Shown one piece after another: positions 11,910 to 22,947 of a DNA stretch of 64,000 nucleotides (position 1 is its first letter; each line of letters begins with the position of its first letter). Source of the DNA: Ilyonectria destructans (lineage: Eukaryota > Ascomycota > Sordariomycetes > Hypocreales > Nectriaceae); assembly GCA_020740775.1 (NCBI GenBank), contig JAHEWK010000001.1, positions 6,076,001 through 6,140,000 of the forward strand, written 5' to 3'. Both the position numbers and the translations under genes were made by a program. Under the pieces are notes generated by a model. The model was not told the origin of the DNA and searched no databases. It saw only the letters and a list, made by a program, of their open reading frames with translations.

Positions 11910-12865
11910 ATGTCCGTCTCCAGCGCAATCTCGTACTTCCTCGTCGGCTACGCCGCCCTCACCGTCTTCTTCTACGCCCTGTCGCTCGCCATCCCCAAGG
12001 CCGCCTTCGTCGCCCGTAGCCTCGCCTTCTACATCGGCGTGATGTTCTGCGCCCTATATGGCGTCTTCGCTTCCATCGCCCTCACCCTCGCCGGCTACCA
12101 AGGTATCTCGCAATGGGCCACTGGCCGCTCGTTCTGGCTCATCTTCCGCTGGATCGGCGGCGTCGAGTTCGTCATCGACGACCCCAAGAACATTCTCGGC
12201 TCTACCCGCCCCGCCGTCTTCATTGGAAACCACCAGACCGAGCTCGACGTCCTCATGCTGGGCACCATGTTCCCCAAGTACTGCAGCGTCACCGCCAAGG
12301 CCTCGCTCAAGCGCACTCCCTTCCTCGGCTGGTTCATGACCCTGAGCGGCTCAATCTTCATCGACCGCAAGAACGCCAAGGACGCCCGCGAGGCTATGAA
12401 GGGCGCTGCCCAGGAGATCCAGACCAAGCGCCAGAGCGTCTACATGTTCCCCGAGGGCACGCGCTCATACGCCAAGGAGCCCATGCTGTTGCCCTTCAAG
12501 AAGGGTGCTTTCCACCTGGCCGTCCAGGCCGGCGTCCCTATCGTCCCCTGTGTTGTCGCAAACTACAGCCACGTCTTGTACTTGAAGGAGTTTGTCTTTA
12601 ACGCCGGAAAGATCCCCATCAAGGGTGCGCTCGTCTCCAAATCTGCTCAACTTGTCGCATGCGCTAACATCCACTCCTAGTCCTCGACCCTATCCCCACC
12701 AAGGGCCTTACCGCCGCCGACGTCGATGCGCTCACCATCGCTACCCGCGACAACATGCTCGAGGAGCTCATCAAGCTCACCGCCTCAATCAAAGGCCGAC
12801 GTGTCGCCATGCCCGCCGAGCCCGCCAACTCCACTGGCAAGAGCACCGGCATCGACGCCCAATAA
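11910..12865 (+). CDS. SLC1: 1-acyl-sn-glycerol-3-phosphate acyltransferase (LPAAT)
   Basis: LPAAT acylates lysophosphatidic acid at sn-2 to make phosphatidic acid, a central step in phospholipid and triacylglycerol synthesis on the ER. Two exons (11910-12624 and 12681-12865; intron 56 nt) give 299 aa, normal for Slc1/AGPAT proteins. Visible motifs are the catalytic NHQTELD block (residues 107-113, the NHx4D motif), the downstream KRTPFLGWF and SIFIDRKN blocks, and the substrate-binding FPEGTRS block at 180-186, followed by PIVPCVV. The N-terminal 60 residues are hydrophobic and should form two membrane segments. The start ATG sits in a CACCACCATG context at the end of a pyrimidine-rich leader. 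This is a secure assignment. Confidence 0.95.
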
Positions 12866-13506
12866 GACCCCCCCAACATGAAGACATGCCGCTAGACCAC
12901 GAACCGATATGCCGTAGAACCTAGAGGAGGTATCCAGTAGATCGCAGGAGGGAAGCAGGACGAGATGACGAGTTTCCTTTTTGAGGTGGGTTCGAAGGGG
13001 AGCCATGTCGGAATTAAGACTTGAGACAGCCATTTGATACCCCCATAGACGTATGCGGCGACTTACGCTCCCACGAACCGAGCAAGCCAATGCTCTTTGT
13101 TTCTGGTTATGAATTTTTCTAGTATGGGCTCTTCTTGTTTCTTGTTTCTTTTTTTATTGGATAAGACGAATAGAAGCATGCGTGCGTGACACGTTACTCA
13201 TTTCCATGAATTCAAGTATATATATTTCAAACCGTTTGAAAACGAGGTGATCATTATGCAGGACTGTCCCGGAGGAAGAGGTATGTCGAGGTATGTAGAA
13301 GGTATGCACATATGCTTTTTCGTCTCACTGCCCCCTTTTCCACCTATGGATGCAACCAAATATTAAACTCCAAAATCGCCAGCCATCCATCCATCCCTAG
13401 ATCTCATGATGCACCGAACCAAGCATTACAAGGGCAGACAAAACAGACCCAAAACCCCACACCTCTAACCGGAGGCTCCGAAGCGCCCATTTGCTGTCGT
13501 CGTCGT
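12866..13506. other. Convergent 3' intergenic region
   Basis: This contains the 3' UTRs of SLC1 (+) and the gelsolin-type gene (-). Notable are T-rich stretches near 13110-13160, a short TA run near 13216-13226, and a CCAT tetranucleotide repeat near 13382-13396. No gene is seen. Confidence 0.6.
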
Positions 13507-16500
13507 CTAATCGCTCAGTGCCTGCAGCGCCTGTGTCAGGGACACGACGCGCAGACTCCTCCCGCGCTTGGGCGCACCGGGGGCAGCAACACCAACGGTG
13601 TTTGTGGCCGTGGGGCTGAGCTCGTCGCGCCAGCTGCGGAAGACGCGCTTGAGGTCGCGGGGAACGCCCTCAAGAACGACAGTGGAGATGGGGACGAAGG
13701 GCCGGTCCTCCATACCAGAGGCGAGGATGGCGTACTCCTGAGCAAAGTCAAGGGCGTTGCGGAAAGAGGCGTACTGAGTCTGAGCGCGGGCGCCGACAAT
13801 GATGTACATCTCGAAGAAGGCATCAAGGACATAAATGTTCTCAGGGGAGAGGTCCCGCTGGTTGAAAGGGGTGACCTCGAAGATCTGAAAGTTCTGTTAG
13901 CACGTCGTCCGAAAAGGCGGAATGGGAAATGGGAACATACCTGTTGCCGCGTGTCTACATCTGAGCAGAAGAGTCTGCTGCTGTACTTGGCATAGTTGGG
14001 CTTTAGTTTCCAATGGTCTGCCGAACCGAGCTTTGATCCTCCCTGGAAAAGCGACCAGAACGATGCAGGCTCGCTGCCGTCGTCGTACTCAATCAACTCG
14101 CCGGTGAGCGTGAGCTCCATGCCAATCAGCCGGGCACAGCTCAATTCAGCCACGTCGCTGCCCTTGCCCTTCCACAAGTAGCACTTGCCGCCATGAGTGA
14201 TGAGATAGGGGAAGCCCGCGCAGAGGTTTGCTGGGACGAAGTCGACCTCGTCAAAGGCGACTTGGCCCAGGAATCGTCGGCCACAAAGCATATTGGAGGC
14301 GAGCGAATCAAACTTGTTGCTGGATCCGCGCCTGACGATGATCACGCCGCCCATAGCTTGCAGGAATTCAGCCGTCTCTTTGCCTTGCTGAATCTTGACT
14401 AGCTTGGCGCCCAAGGCTTTGACCTCCTTCTGTACGAAGATCAACGCATCCTCGGCGGCCGACTCGGGAACTTCGTCGCCAACCCAGAAGTAGACCTCAA
14501 GTCGCTTCCAGCCGGCCTCATTGGTGAAGCTGTGAGGGCAGATGTACATCTCCTGCTCAAACAGCACACGCTCGTAGTGAGAAGAAACAGGAGTCTTCTT
14601 GCCTGCTCCAGAAATTTGGAACGTCTGGAAGCTCAGGGGCTGGATTTTGCCGCCATCGGAGGGACGGTTCATGAGAACCTCAGCGGTATCAACCTTGTAA
14701 GGCACTGTTCTAGACTGCTTTGGCCCGAAGAAATCGCTGAGCAACGTAGCCACATCGTTTCCTCGCCTGGGCGGAGGTGATGACACGGCAGGAGGGGATC
14801 TGGGCTCCTTGGACGGGGGGAGAGGCAGAGGTCGAGTGGCCACCCTTGAAGGTGTCTTGGCAACCTCCAGGTCAGGGGAGTGGCCATCGAAAGATGACTT
14901 GGAAGCTGAGGGTGGAGTTCGAAGTGAAGCACCTCCAAACATGGCGGTGGCGTTCCTCACAGAAGCGATGGGGTCGCTGTCAACCTTGGTCGGAGAGACC
15001 GGTTCCGGCTCTGGTAGAGCTCGTCTCTGCGGCGATGATGGCTCCGGGTCAGGAAGTCTTCGTCTCTCAAGTCTCTGGGGAGACGCCGGTTCTGTCTCTG
15101 GGAGCGGGCGCTGGAACATCTTCACGGGCGACCTTGAGCCAGTCCGCTGATGTGTCAACCGAGCCGGTTCCCAAGGCTCCGAGAGGGGTGCACCCTCATC
15201 CATGAATTTGGAAATACGCTTCGTGTCGAGCTTCTTGGGCGAGCTGGGTTGCGAAGCGGCATCTCCGGTCTTCTGGATTCTAAGAGGAGACGGAAAGTCG
15301 CCAACAGGTGGCTCGGTGACGATGCTCTGCTTGCGTGTGAACGAGGGAGCTCTCTGCTTTAGAGCTGGAGCCATGTCTTGCTCTGGCTTCTTGAAGGGTG
15401 TGGGCTTGCTACGAACAGCAGCCTTGGCAGCGACCTGATGTTGGATAGAGATCGTCTCTGCTCTTTCGACAGGGGCAGGCTTCTCATCCACAATGGGCTT
15501 GGGCTCCGCAGTAGGAGTCTTCGCTGGGGCAGATGCAGTAGTCGGCGCCTTTCTCCTAGGTCCTCGCGCTCGACCCTTAGTCATATGAGTTAACTGAGGC
15601 CCGGGAGCGGATGGCTCAGTGACTAGCTCTTTAGAACCAGTGAGAGAAACTCCGCCAGAGTCATCATTGCCTCCGTTGCTAGCAATCGGAGGTGGCCCTC
15701 TTGCTAGCATGCCAGCAAGAGCTGGGTTGAATCGGCCAGCGAGTTTGCCTCCACCCACGCGTCCCTGTAGCATGGCTGGTGCACTCGTCTCCTTTTGCAG
15801 GACGGGCAGAGATCTGGGCTCGGCAGCAGGTTTCGTGCTGGACTCGGCAGAAACGGAGGGAGACCTAGGTGATAGCGCCGAATGACTCGGTATCCTCTTC
15901 GGGCCAGGAATTGGCTTTGGAGACGCTGGCTTGTGAGGCACGGCGGCAGAGTCCTTTTTGTTGGCAAGCTCAGCTCTCCTCGCAAGTCCCTCAGGTATGG
16001 GAGTGCTCGCTACAGGGGTTGTGCTCCTCGAGATTCCCTTGCCCTCTGACTGAGCCTGCTTGAAGGATGCCTTCTTCCTCAAGATTGCATCCTTGAACTC
16101 ATCAACTCGCTCCGATTTCTGGGGGCCCCCAGTCTGGCTGAGACCGGCCTTTCCGCGGAGAATGTTGCTCTTGAGCTCATCCGGAGCCACATAATTCTGG
16201 GTCTTGGTGCGGCGCAGTGTGCCGAAGACACTCTTGAACTCGGGTTCATCACCCTTGGAAAGATCTCCACCTGTCGGACGACGCCTCAGACTGGCACGGA
16301 AATCGTTATTGGGAGCGGTTTCCGGCTTAGGCTTGATAGCAGGAGGATTGGCAGCCGTGGAGCTGGCGGAAGTCTCTTGCTTCTCAGGTTCTTGAGGCTT
16401 CTGAGCCACCTCAACAGGCTGGGGCTCGAGTTCGGGGTCTGGCACGGGGTCAAGTGCCTTCTCTTCCTCGTTCTTCTGCTCAAGCTTGGGAGCGCTCTTA

Positions 16501-18269
16501 GAGAAGTTGAGGCTGCCTTGGCCACCATATACCGGCCGGTTACCACCGGGTGGAGGAGAATAAATCCCGCCCAGTCCGGTCGTGTTGGTCTTTGCAGTTG
16601 ATCCCATAGGGGTAGACCTCATAAGTCCGCCGATGCTAACTTGATGCTTGTGGGATATGGAGTTTGGACGCTCGGCCTTGTTCTTGTTCAGCTCCGCCAT
16701 CCATGAAGGCTGGGATGTGTTGGACTTGTGTTGCGGCTTGGGTGATTCGGGCTTGTTCAATGCGCTCTCTAGCCAGCTCGACTTGGTTGGGCTCCACCGT
16801 CGAGGGTCCATGGTCTTGGTTGGGCTCACGGGAAGAGCTCCATCTTCAGTCTTGGGGGTCCTTGAACCAAGGGCGGTGTCGATTGTAGGGGCTTTGGGCG
16901 TGGAATCACCGTCAGCCTCTTCCTCTCCGTGTCGTGAGGTCGGCCGGCTAGAAGTCGGCGTCCTCACCCCAGATCCGATCATACTCTGGGGTCTCGAGGT
17001 CGATGAAAGACCAGCGCTGCGGCTCGCGGCTACTGTGTGTGCCAGGCCGGGAGGGCTCGCCACGCTCCACCGCTTCACACTGTCTGACCTCTTCATCATA
17101 GCGCTCTGCACAAACCCGCCCATACCCTTTGTGGGCGAGTTGGAGCGGGAATTGGAGCGGAAGGGAGATGTCCGGCCCGTAGGGGTGACGGAGCGTTCGA
17201 CCGAGGGCTGGTCGTCACCGCCGTCAAATCGAGGAGGATTGAGCATAGGTGGGCTCATGATCCGCGTCTTTGTTGGAGTGCTCAAGACTGGCTCCGGCCG
17301 TGGGCTTGGTTTGGGCTTGACAGCTTCCATGCCTGGCAGTTGGGCCTTAACGGAGCTCATATCTAGGCGATCGTCGTCCTCAACCTGGTTTCGTCGGTAA
17401 GCAGCAGAGTTGGCACCTCTGTCAGCAGTCTGACGGAACCATGAGGGATCTTTAGAACCCAGAGCATGTGCAATCTGGTCCTTGTTGAAAGTCTGTTCAG
17501 TGGCTGACGCTGACGCAGGTTCCTGCGACCCAACCAGCGACCTCTGGGTCGCATTTTGGGTCGCGAGCATGCTAAGCGGACGACCACCACCACTCCGAGA
17601 CTTGGGCCGCTGCTGCCACGACAAGGCAGAGCCGCGGGAAGGCGGCCTTGGCGTGGGCTTTGTATCGACGTCGAGGGGAGATTCGTTCTCCTTGGTGGGC
17701 GAGGAGCTGGGGTAGCTCATGGCGTCCTGCTTTCCCTCGGGCTCGGCAGATGCTCGAGCTCGGGAGGAGTCGTCTTCCTTGGCAGCACCCGGTGATTCGA
17801 GCTTCAATGCCTCGGAGAGGTGTACGCTGCGGCGGTTCGAGCGAGGGGAGGGGGTGTTGGCTGGCGAGGACTTTTGGGGGGAGATGGATCTGGCGCGTTC
17901 TAGGAGGAGAGGGGGGAAGGTTAGCAAAAGAAAGAACTCTTTTGAGGCGCACAGCGTCAGACAGTAACCTAGGCGCGCTCCGAGAGCGAACGCCTAGGCC
18001 CTATGATAACGGGTAGGGTAAGCCATAAACACGGGAACCATAAGGCTGGGCCGGAAACGACGCCATCCATGCAACAACGAAGCCATGTTGTGGCCGTCCA
18101 CGGAAACATAGGAACACAGGAGGCAACTCTTACCTTCGCGTCGGGCTTGCCTCTCTCGCTTGGCAACCATGTACTCTTCAAGCTCACGAGCTCGTACTTC
18201 GTCCTCTTCAATCTGTTGACCTCGCAGGCGCTCGACCTGCTCGAGGAACTGGGAGACTTCGTCGGACAT
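13507..18269 (-). CDS. DUF4045-gelsolin-repeat actin-binding protein
   Basis: Three exons, 18134-18269, 13941-17899 and 13507-13884, give 1490 aa. The first exon encodes MSDEVSQFLEQVERLRGQQ and a charged coiled-coil-like stretch. The next ~1050 residues are a disordered Ser/Pro/Lys-rich region with recurring SPTK/SPxK motifs and short conserved islands (for example KDPSWFRQTADRG and SVFGTLRRTK), matching the fungal DUF4045 class. The last ~350 residues hold gelsolin/villin-like repeats (LYFW-type cores such as YFWVGDEVP, a CYLWKGKGS stretch, and ENIYVLDAFFEMYIIVGARA). Gelsolin-family proteins bind, cap or sever actin filaments; the N-terminal region may scaffold or be phosphorylated. The first intron (17900-18133, 234 nt) is long. 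An in-frame upstream ATG at 18347 would add 26 residues. Splicing at 13885-13940 is needed to reach the final repeat. Confidence 0.85.
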
Positions 18270-19505
18270 GACTCCGGGGCTTGGGGGACATGACACGAGG
18301 GAGGAGGGGCCGCTTTGGAGTGGAAGGGGGGGGGGCCGGCCTAGCAACTCTGTCTACGTGCGCTTTGCGTTGCGCCGGATGCCAGTTAGCTTGTGCTTGG
18401 GCTTGGGAAGAGGAGGAGTCGGAGGGCCCTCTTGGTCGGGGCGGTCGATATTGGCGCTGGAGTCCTTGCTGGGGAACTGACTGGGATGGGATGTTGATCT
18501 AGAGTGGAATTTCTGCCCCCCAATGGAACCTGGGAGAGCACGAGGGAGCACGATGGGGATGCTGGAGCTCCGGGCCCGGTTCTCTCCCCTGCATGTCAGT
18601 GGGATTTAGCGCCCGGGATTGGTGGTTCTAGGCGGTGCCCCCCACTGGCGCCACTGAGAGCGGTGCACTGGAGCTGAACTTCAGGGGGCGCTTCCGCTAC
18701 CAGAGCGCTGCATTGGCATGGTGGCCACCAGCCCAACGCCTTGAGATAAAGACACCTCACGCTTTGCCTGCGACTGTCTCAACGCCGGAACCATCAGAGG
18801 GACAATTAGCAGACGGTGCCGGGCCTGGTCCCGTCTGTGTCGAAATATCAATATCATAACATCATATATCTTCCGCTTGCCCACAAACCGAGCCGTTTCA
18901 CCGCTCGAGCCCGGTTCTGAAATGACGCCCACCCCGGTCCGTTATGCGAAACTTCACATGTTGAGTTTTCTGTGTGGGTGGACAAAGTACGACAGCCGGA
19001 AACAGAGCCAACGTCATCTTTTGTTTACATGGATCATATCAACATCCCATCGCGTCAACAACAAAAAAAAAATTCAAACCTTTTTTTTCGATCCCGCGTT
19101 CCGCTTTTCCATCGGAAATCCACAAGCTCCGATCGGCCCAGGCCTAGGCCGCTCCAAAATACGACATTGCGGCTTGAGATGCGCATTTCATGCAACGCCT
19201 CTCAGTGCCTATCCTCGGGCCAGTTCGCTCGGAATATCCCTGTCTTCCCTATCCCGTCCCACCCAAAAAACCCAACCTGTTCGTTCTGTTGCCCGGCGTT
19301 ACCGTGGCGGCCTAGCAAAGTCACGTCATCCAAACAGCCGGAGGCTTGCGTTCAGAGCTTCATGTGCATCATGTCAACAGCCGGCAGTCATTGAAGCATC
19401 CTGACTCGTCAGACACCCGCATCCAGCTTGAGGCTGTGTGACACGATGATTGCTTGTTTTCAACAAAAAGGGTTGTAGATTCATTTTGTTGTGTTGCAAC
19501 GCCAT
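18270..19505. other. Intergenic, promoter of the gelsolin-type gene and 3' of ARL2
   Basis: This 1.2-kb stretch has no convincing gene. It contains G-rich tracts close to the start of the gelsolin-type gene (18327-18336), and an A-run followed by a T-run near 19061-19088. Open frames on the plus strand (18877-19404) lack any recognisable protein pattern. Confidence 0.5.
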
Positions 19506-20333
19506 TCAGTAGAGGAACAGTCGCTTCTTGGCGTCTTCCACCACCCACGCCAATCCCTCCTTGAGATTGTTGCCCGTCATGGCACTACATGGCAAAATGT
19601 GCCAGTGGTGTGTTCGTATTGACTCCAGTTGCAGCGACTAGACATCCGAAGTCGGTCATTAGCCTCGTCGCTGATGTCCTCACTTGCCTACAACTTACCG
19701 CGAGAATCTCTTGCTCTGTCATGCATCCGTCCACATCCGTCTTGTTCGCAAACACCAGGAGGCTCGCTCCTGCAAGACGCTGCATCGCATATTGGTTAGC
19801 CATGCATCGCCAGATCTGACCAGTTGCATCTCCGTATTGGCACAAACCTCTTCTTGCAGCAATCCTTGCAGCTCGTCTCTGCAGTCTTCGATTCGGAGTC
19901 GGTCAGTGGCGTCAACCACCCAGATCAGCGCATCTGTCTTCTCAAAATAGTTCCTCCAGTAAGATCGCAGCGTCTTCTGACCCCCCACGTCCCCTAGGAA
20001 GGTCAGTCCCGGCGATGTCTTTGAGGCCGTGATCACATACAGATATTCAGCTTGTATCTGGGTCACTGGCTGTCAACAGTGCCCCTCACATGGATATTGA
20101 CCCGCAGCTTACCCCTCATACTCGATCGTCTTGATAATGAAGCCCAGTGTTGGGCTCACTGTGTTCACGTCCTCTCCCATTATCTTTTTCACAATGGTCG
20201 TCTTGCCTGCGTTGTCTAGGCCACTGTCCTATGTCAGTCTTCTATCCCAAGCCCCCAGGCCAACCGCAACACACAGCATCAGGATTCGCATCTCCTTATC
20301 CTTGAGGCGCGCTTTTCGCAAAATGGACAGCAT
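19506..20333 (-). CDS. ARL2: ADP-ribosylation factor-like GTPase Arl2
   Basis: Six exons, 20275-20333, 20113-20223, 20041-20057, 19848-19993, 19699-19779 and 19506-19637, join in frame to 181 aa, the usual Arl2 length. All GTPase motifs are present: GLDNAGKTT (P-loop), SPTLGF (switch I), [18 protein letters not shown] (switch II), NKTD (guanine specificity) and SAMTG. Arl2 (yeast Cin4, fission yeast Alp41) works with the tubulin cofactors in alpha/beta-tubulin folding and so in microtubule maintenance. The N terminus reads [14 protein letters not shown] and lacks the Gly2 needed for myristoylation. Exon 3 is only 17 nt and encodes the YKLNIW stretch before DVGGQ. It is required both for frame and for the conserved sequence, so I am confident in it. 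Confidence 0.92.
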
Positions 20334-21084
20334 ATTCTGCTAAACGTTGGGTGTGGTTGGGTGTGTATAGAACAAGGATATCTAGTGTTAATTTTGTTCA
20401 CTGTTTGACAGATCTTGAGAGTTGGTGTATACTCGGTGATTGATTAAGCAGGCAACCACCTCCTTGGAGAAGGGAGCCTTTCGCTTCCAGTAGAGACTGC
20501 GTAACATGTGCTTAGTCAGCCCCGCAAATGGCTAGGGATGTCATTGAATTCAGGCTTTGATCTTCTCGACTGGATTACGGGAACCCGATTGCTAGGTACA
20601 CAGTGACATCAGAAGTGCATTATTTTCTCTTTGTATCACCTGTTACTGTTGTGGATAAAAAACGGCTGGCCCTTTCCGCCTTCCTTTGAGTACAGAGCAG
20701 CTAGGGTAAATACGGTAGTCCAAATTGGCTGACTTGTCAGTGAGGAGCATGTCGTAAATCCGGGTGCCTCCGCTGACCGCTTGATAGGGTTGCCAATCGC
20801 CGTGCGATCCTTCTTGCACGACCAAAGACGGCATCTTTCGCCAGGCAGGCTTCTTAGAGCAAGACAATTTTTGCGTAGTTACTTATGATTTTCTTACAGC
20901 AGCTACCCCATTGAAATCCCCTTTCGTCTGACTTCATTTTCTCGACATGTTCCCTTCCTGACCTCACCCACCCTCCAACCACAAGCCTCGCACCAAACAA
21001 CCCCCCTCCCCCTTCAGAAAGCAGGCCAACATCGTACAAATAGTTCCATTATAATCCACTCCTCAGGTAGGAATCAACAATTCG
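20334..21084. other. Intergenic, ARL2 promoter and 3' of the GNAT-like gene
   Basis: No gene recognised. A minus-strand open frame at 20643-20867 has a fairly protein-like stretch (QPYQAVSGGTRIYDMLLTD) but no known family and no splice partner that I can support. Confidence 0.45.
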
Positions 21085-22947
21085 TCAGTGCATTGCCAGT
21101 TTCGGAGGCGTATCATCCCCGATCTCCTGAGCCGGTCGGGCCTGGAGTTCCCACACGGCCAAATCCAACCATTCGCTTTCTTTTGAGTTGCCAGCTCGAA
21201 CTGCCTGTTCGAACCGTCCCACACGTTTGAACTCAAATCTTTCGAGCATCTTGGCAATCCAACTCTGGTCGATGTTCTCCTCTCCTTCGAACAGAGCTTC
21301 GATGTAGACGCGGGCGTACTGTCGTCGGTTCCTCGTTACCGTGTGCTCGTAAATTAAAGCCGGCTCGGAGCATTCCCATTTGTAGTCGACAAGACTTCCG
21401 TGGTAAGCTGCAACAGAAAGTAGAATGCGGTCAAGGAGCGCGGATCCATACAGCTTTCGGCGATGGGCTGGGTCGACCAGCACTGTGATCCGTCCAGTGA
21501 ATCTCGAGCCGTAACAGGGGGAGCCAAAAAGACCCATCCTTGAGTCCGTGACAAAGGCGAACCCCAGGATGCTGTTATCGGCACTCGAAGTCTTCTGGGA
21601 TTGTTTGAAGCGGAGAAATTCTTCATACTCCTGGTCTGCCCCCACCGGCCACTTCGAACGATCCAACAGGATGCTTGCTGATGGGACAGCCACGATAAAT
21701 GGGCGCATGTTACGACGGCAGCTGTCATACATTCTTCGGATATCTTGAGAGCCAATAGGAGCAGGGCCAAGCACCTGCGGGGACTTGGCCTGCCTACTTT
21801 CTTTGTTTATTATGGCAGCAATGTTAGAGAAATCGTTTGGAGTTGCCGGCCGAAGAAGGCAGTTCGCAGTCGGCCAAGGTTCCTCAACAGGGGCGGGTTG
21901 AGCTACTTTGTTGTTTTCTTCAATCTCAGCCCTGATTCTTTGGGCAATCTGGTTGCGGTTCTTGATCTCTCTCGCAATCCACAACTCCGATGTCATGTTT
22001 GCCTGGCGCCAGTTGAGGTCTCGCACATCATGGCACTGCCCGGGATTCTGAGACGTGTGAGTTTCGGGATACTCCACTGGCGAGAGCAGGGTTCCATTTC
22101 CCGTATCAATGTCGCGTTGGTCGGATAAGGGGTCCCGGGTTCCATCGTGGAAGAACTCTACGGTGGGCGGGTTCGAGCACGTAGCCGCCCATCCTTTGGT
22201 TATCGGGTCGAGACCAACTTTTGCTACAGGACGAGCGCGGTCGCTTACTGGAAGAGGGTGAAGAGGACCCCAAGGCCTGGTCGAATCTGCGCCATCGCTG
22301 TTGACGGGTAAAGGGGTTGAGACACTCTCAGGACTATCCAGCTCACTGACGCTCCAGTCAGGGCTGCTCAGCTTCAGCTTCGGTCCAGGTGCTAAGTCTT
22401 GAGATGCGAAGGCTTCAATGACGTGAAGCGGTGCAGGAAGTGGAGCTTTGCTGTCGAGTTTGACCATTTCGTTCGAGATGAGCCGCTGCGAAACCTCGTC
22501 GCTGCCGGACTCTGATCGCCTCTTTCTGGCTAGTTCGGTCTGTTCTGATATCGGATCCTGATACTCAACTTCAGAAGTAGGCAGCTGTAGGTTGACAGAC
22601 CCCTTTGACGGGACCAGCTTGGCCACGGGGCTGTTCACGAGTGTTTCGTGTTGGGAGGATCGATTTTCATCATGCGGGGTGCGTCTATCGTTACCAAGTC
22701 GAGAAGTGAACTAGGCTGTATCGACAGGGTGTGCGGAAGGTCCCAGTCTAGACTTGAGCACTGCGGTTGGAAGAAGTTGGGGAGCTGGGTCTCTGGGATC
22801 GACTGGCGTCGGGGGTAACAGCTGAAGAGGTTTGCTCTGCGGAGTGAGCCACTGCTTCATCGATTTGGACACTTTGGACACGCTGACCACGGATTCGCGG
22901 AAACGCTCTGGTGGGTATTCGCCCAGAGAGGATGTGTAGTTGGACAT
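21085..22947 (-). CDS. GNAT-family acetyltransferase-like protein, frame interrupted by one TAG
   Basis: The main open frame (21085 to about 22710) encodes a disordered N-terminal half and a C-terminal GNAT-like domain. The domain starts at CLLRPATPNDFSNIAAII, has ITVLVDPAHRRKLYGSALLD (an acetyl-CoA-binding motif A pattern, though imperfect), and ends near FEFKRVGRFEQAVR. GNAT enzymes transfer acetyl groups from acetyl-CoA to amines; the substrate here is unknown. No in-frame ATG lies between the TAG and residue M58 of the GNAT frame. An open frame starting at ATG 22947 (MSNYTSSLGEYPPERF...) runs for 78 codons in exactly the same frame and is separated only by a TAG at 22711-22713. Possible explanations are a 51-nt in-frame intron (about 22711-22761, weak branch site), read-through, or a nonsense mutation. 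The coordinates given cover both parts. Confidence 0.55.

Noticed and set aside
13507..18269. Polyketide or peptide-synthetase-like gene suggested by the size of the reading frame
   Set aside because: The long frame is low-complexity Ser/Pro/Lys sequence ending in gelsolin repeats; no catalytic motifs of such enzymes are present.
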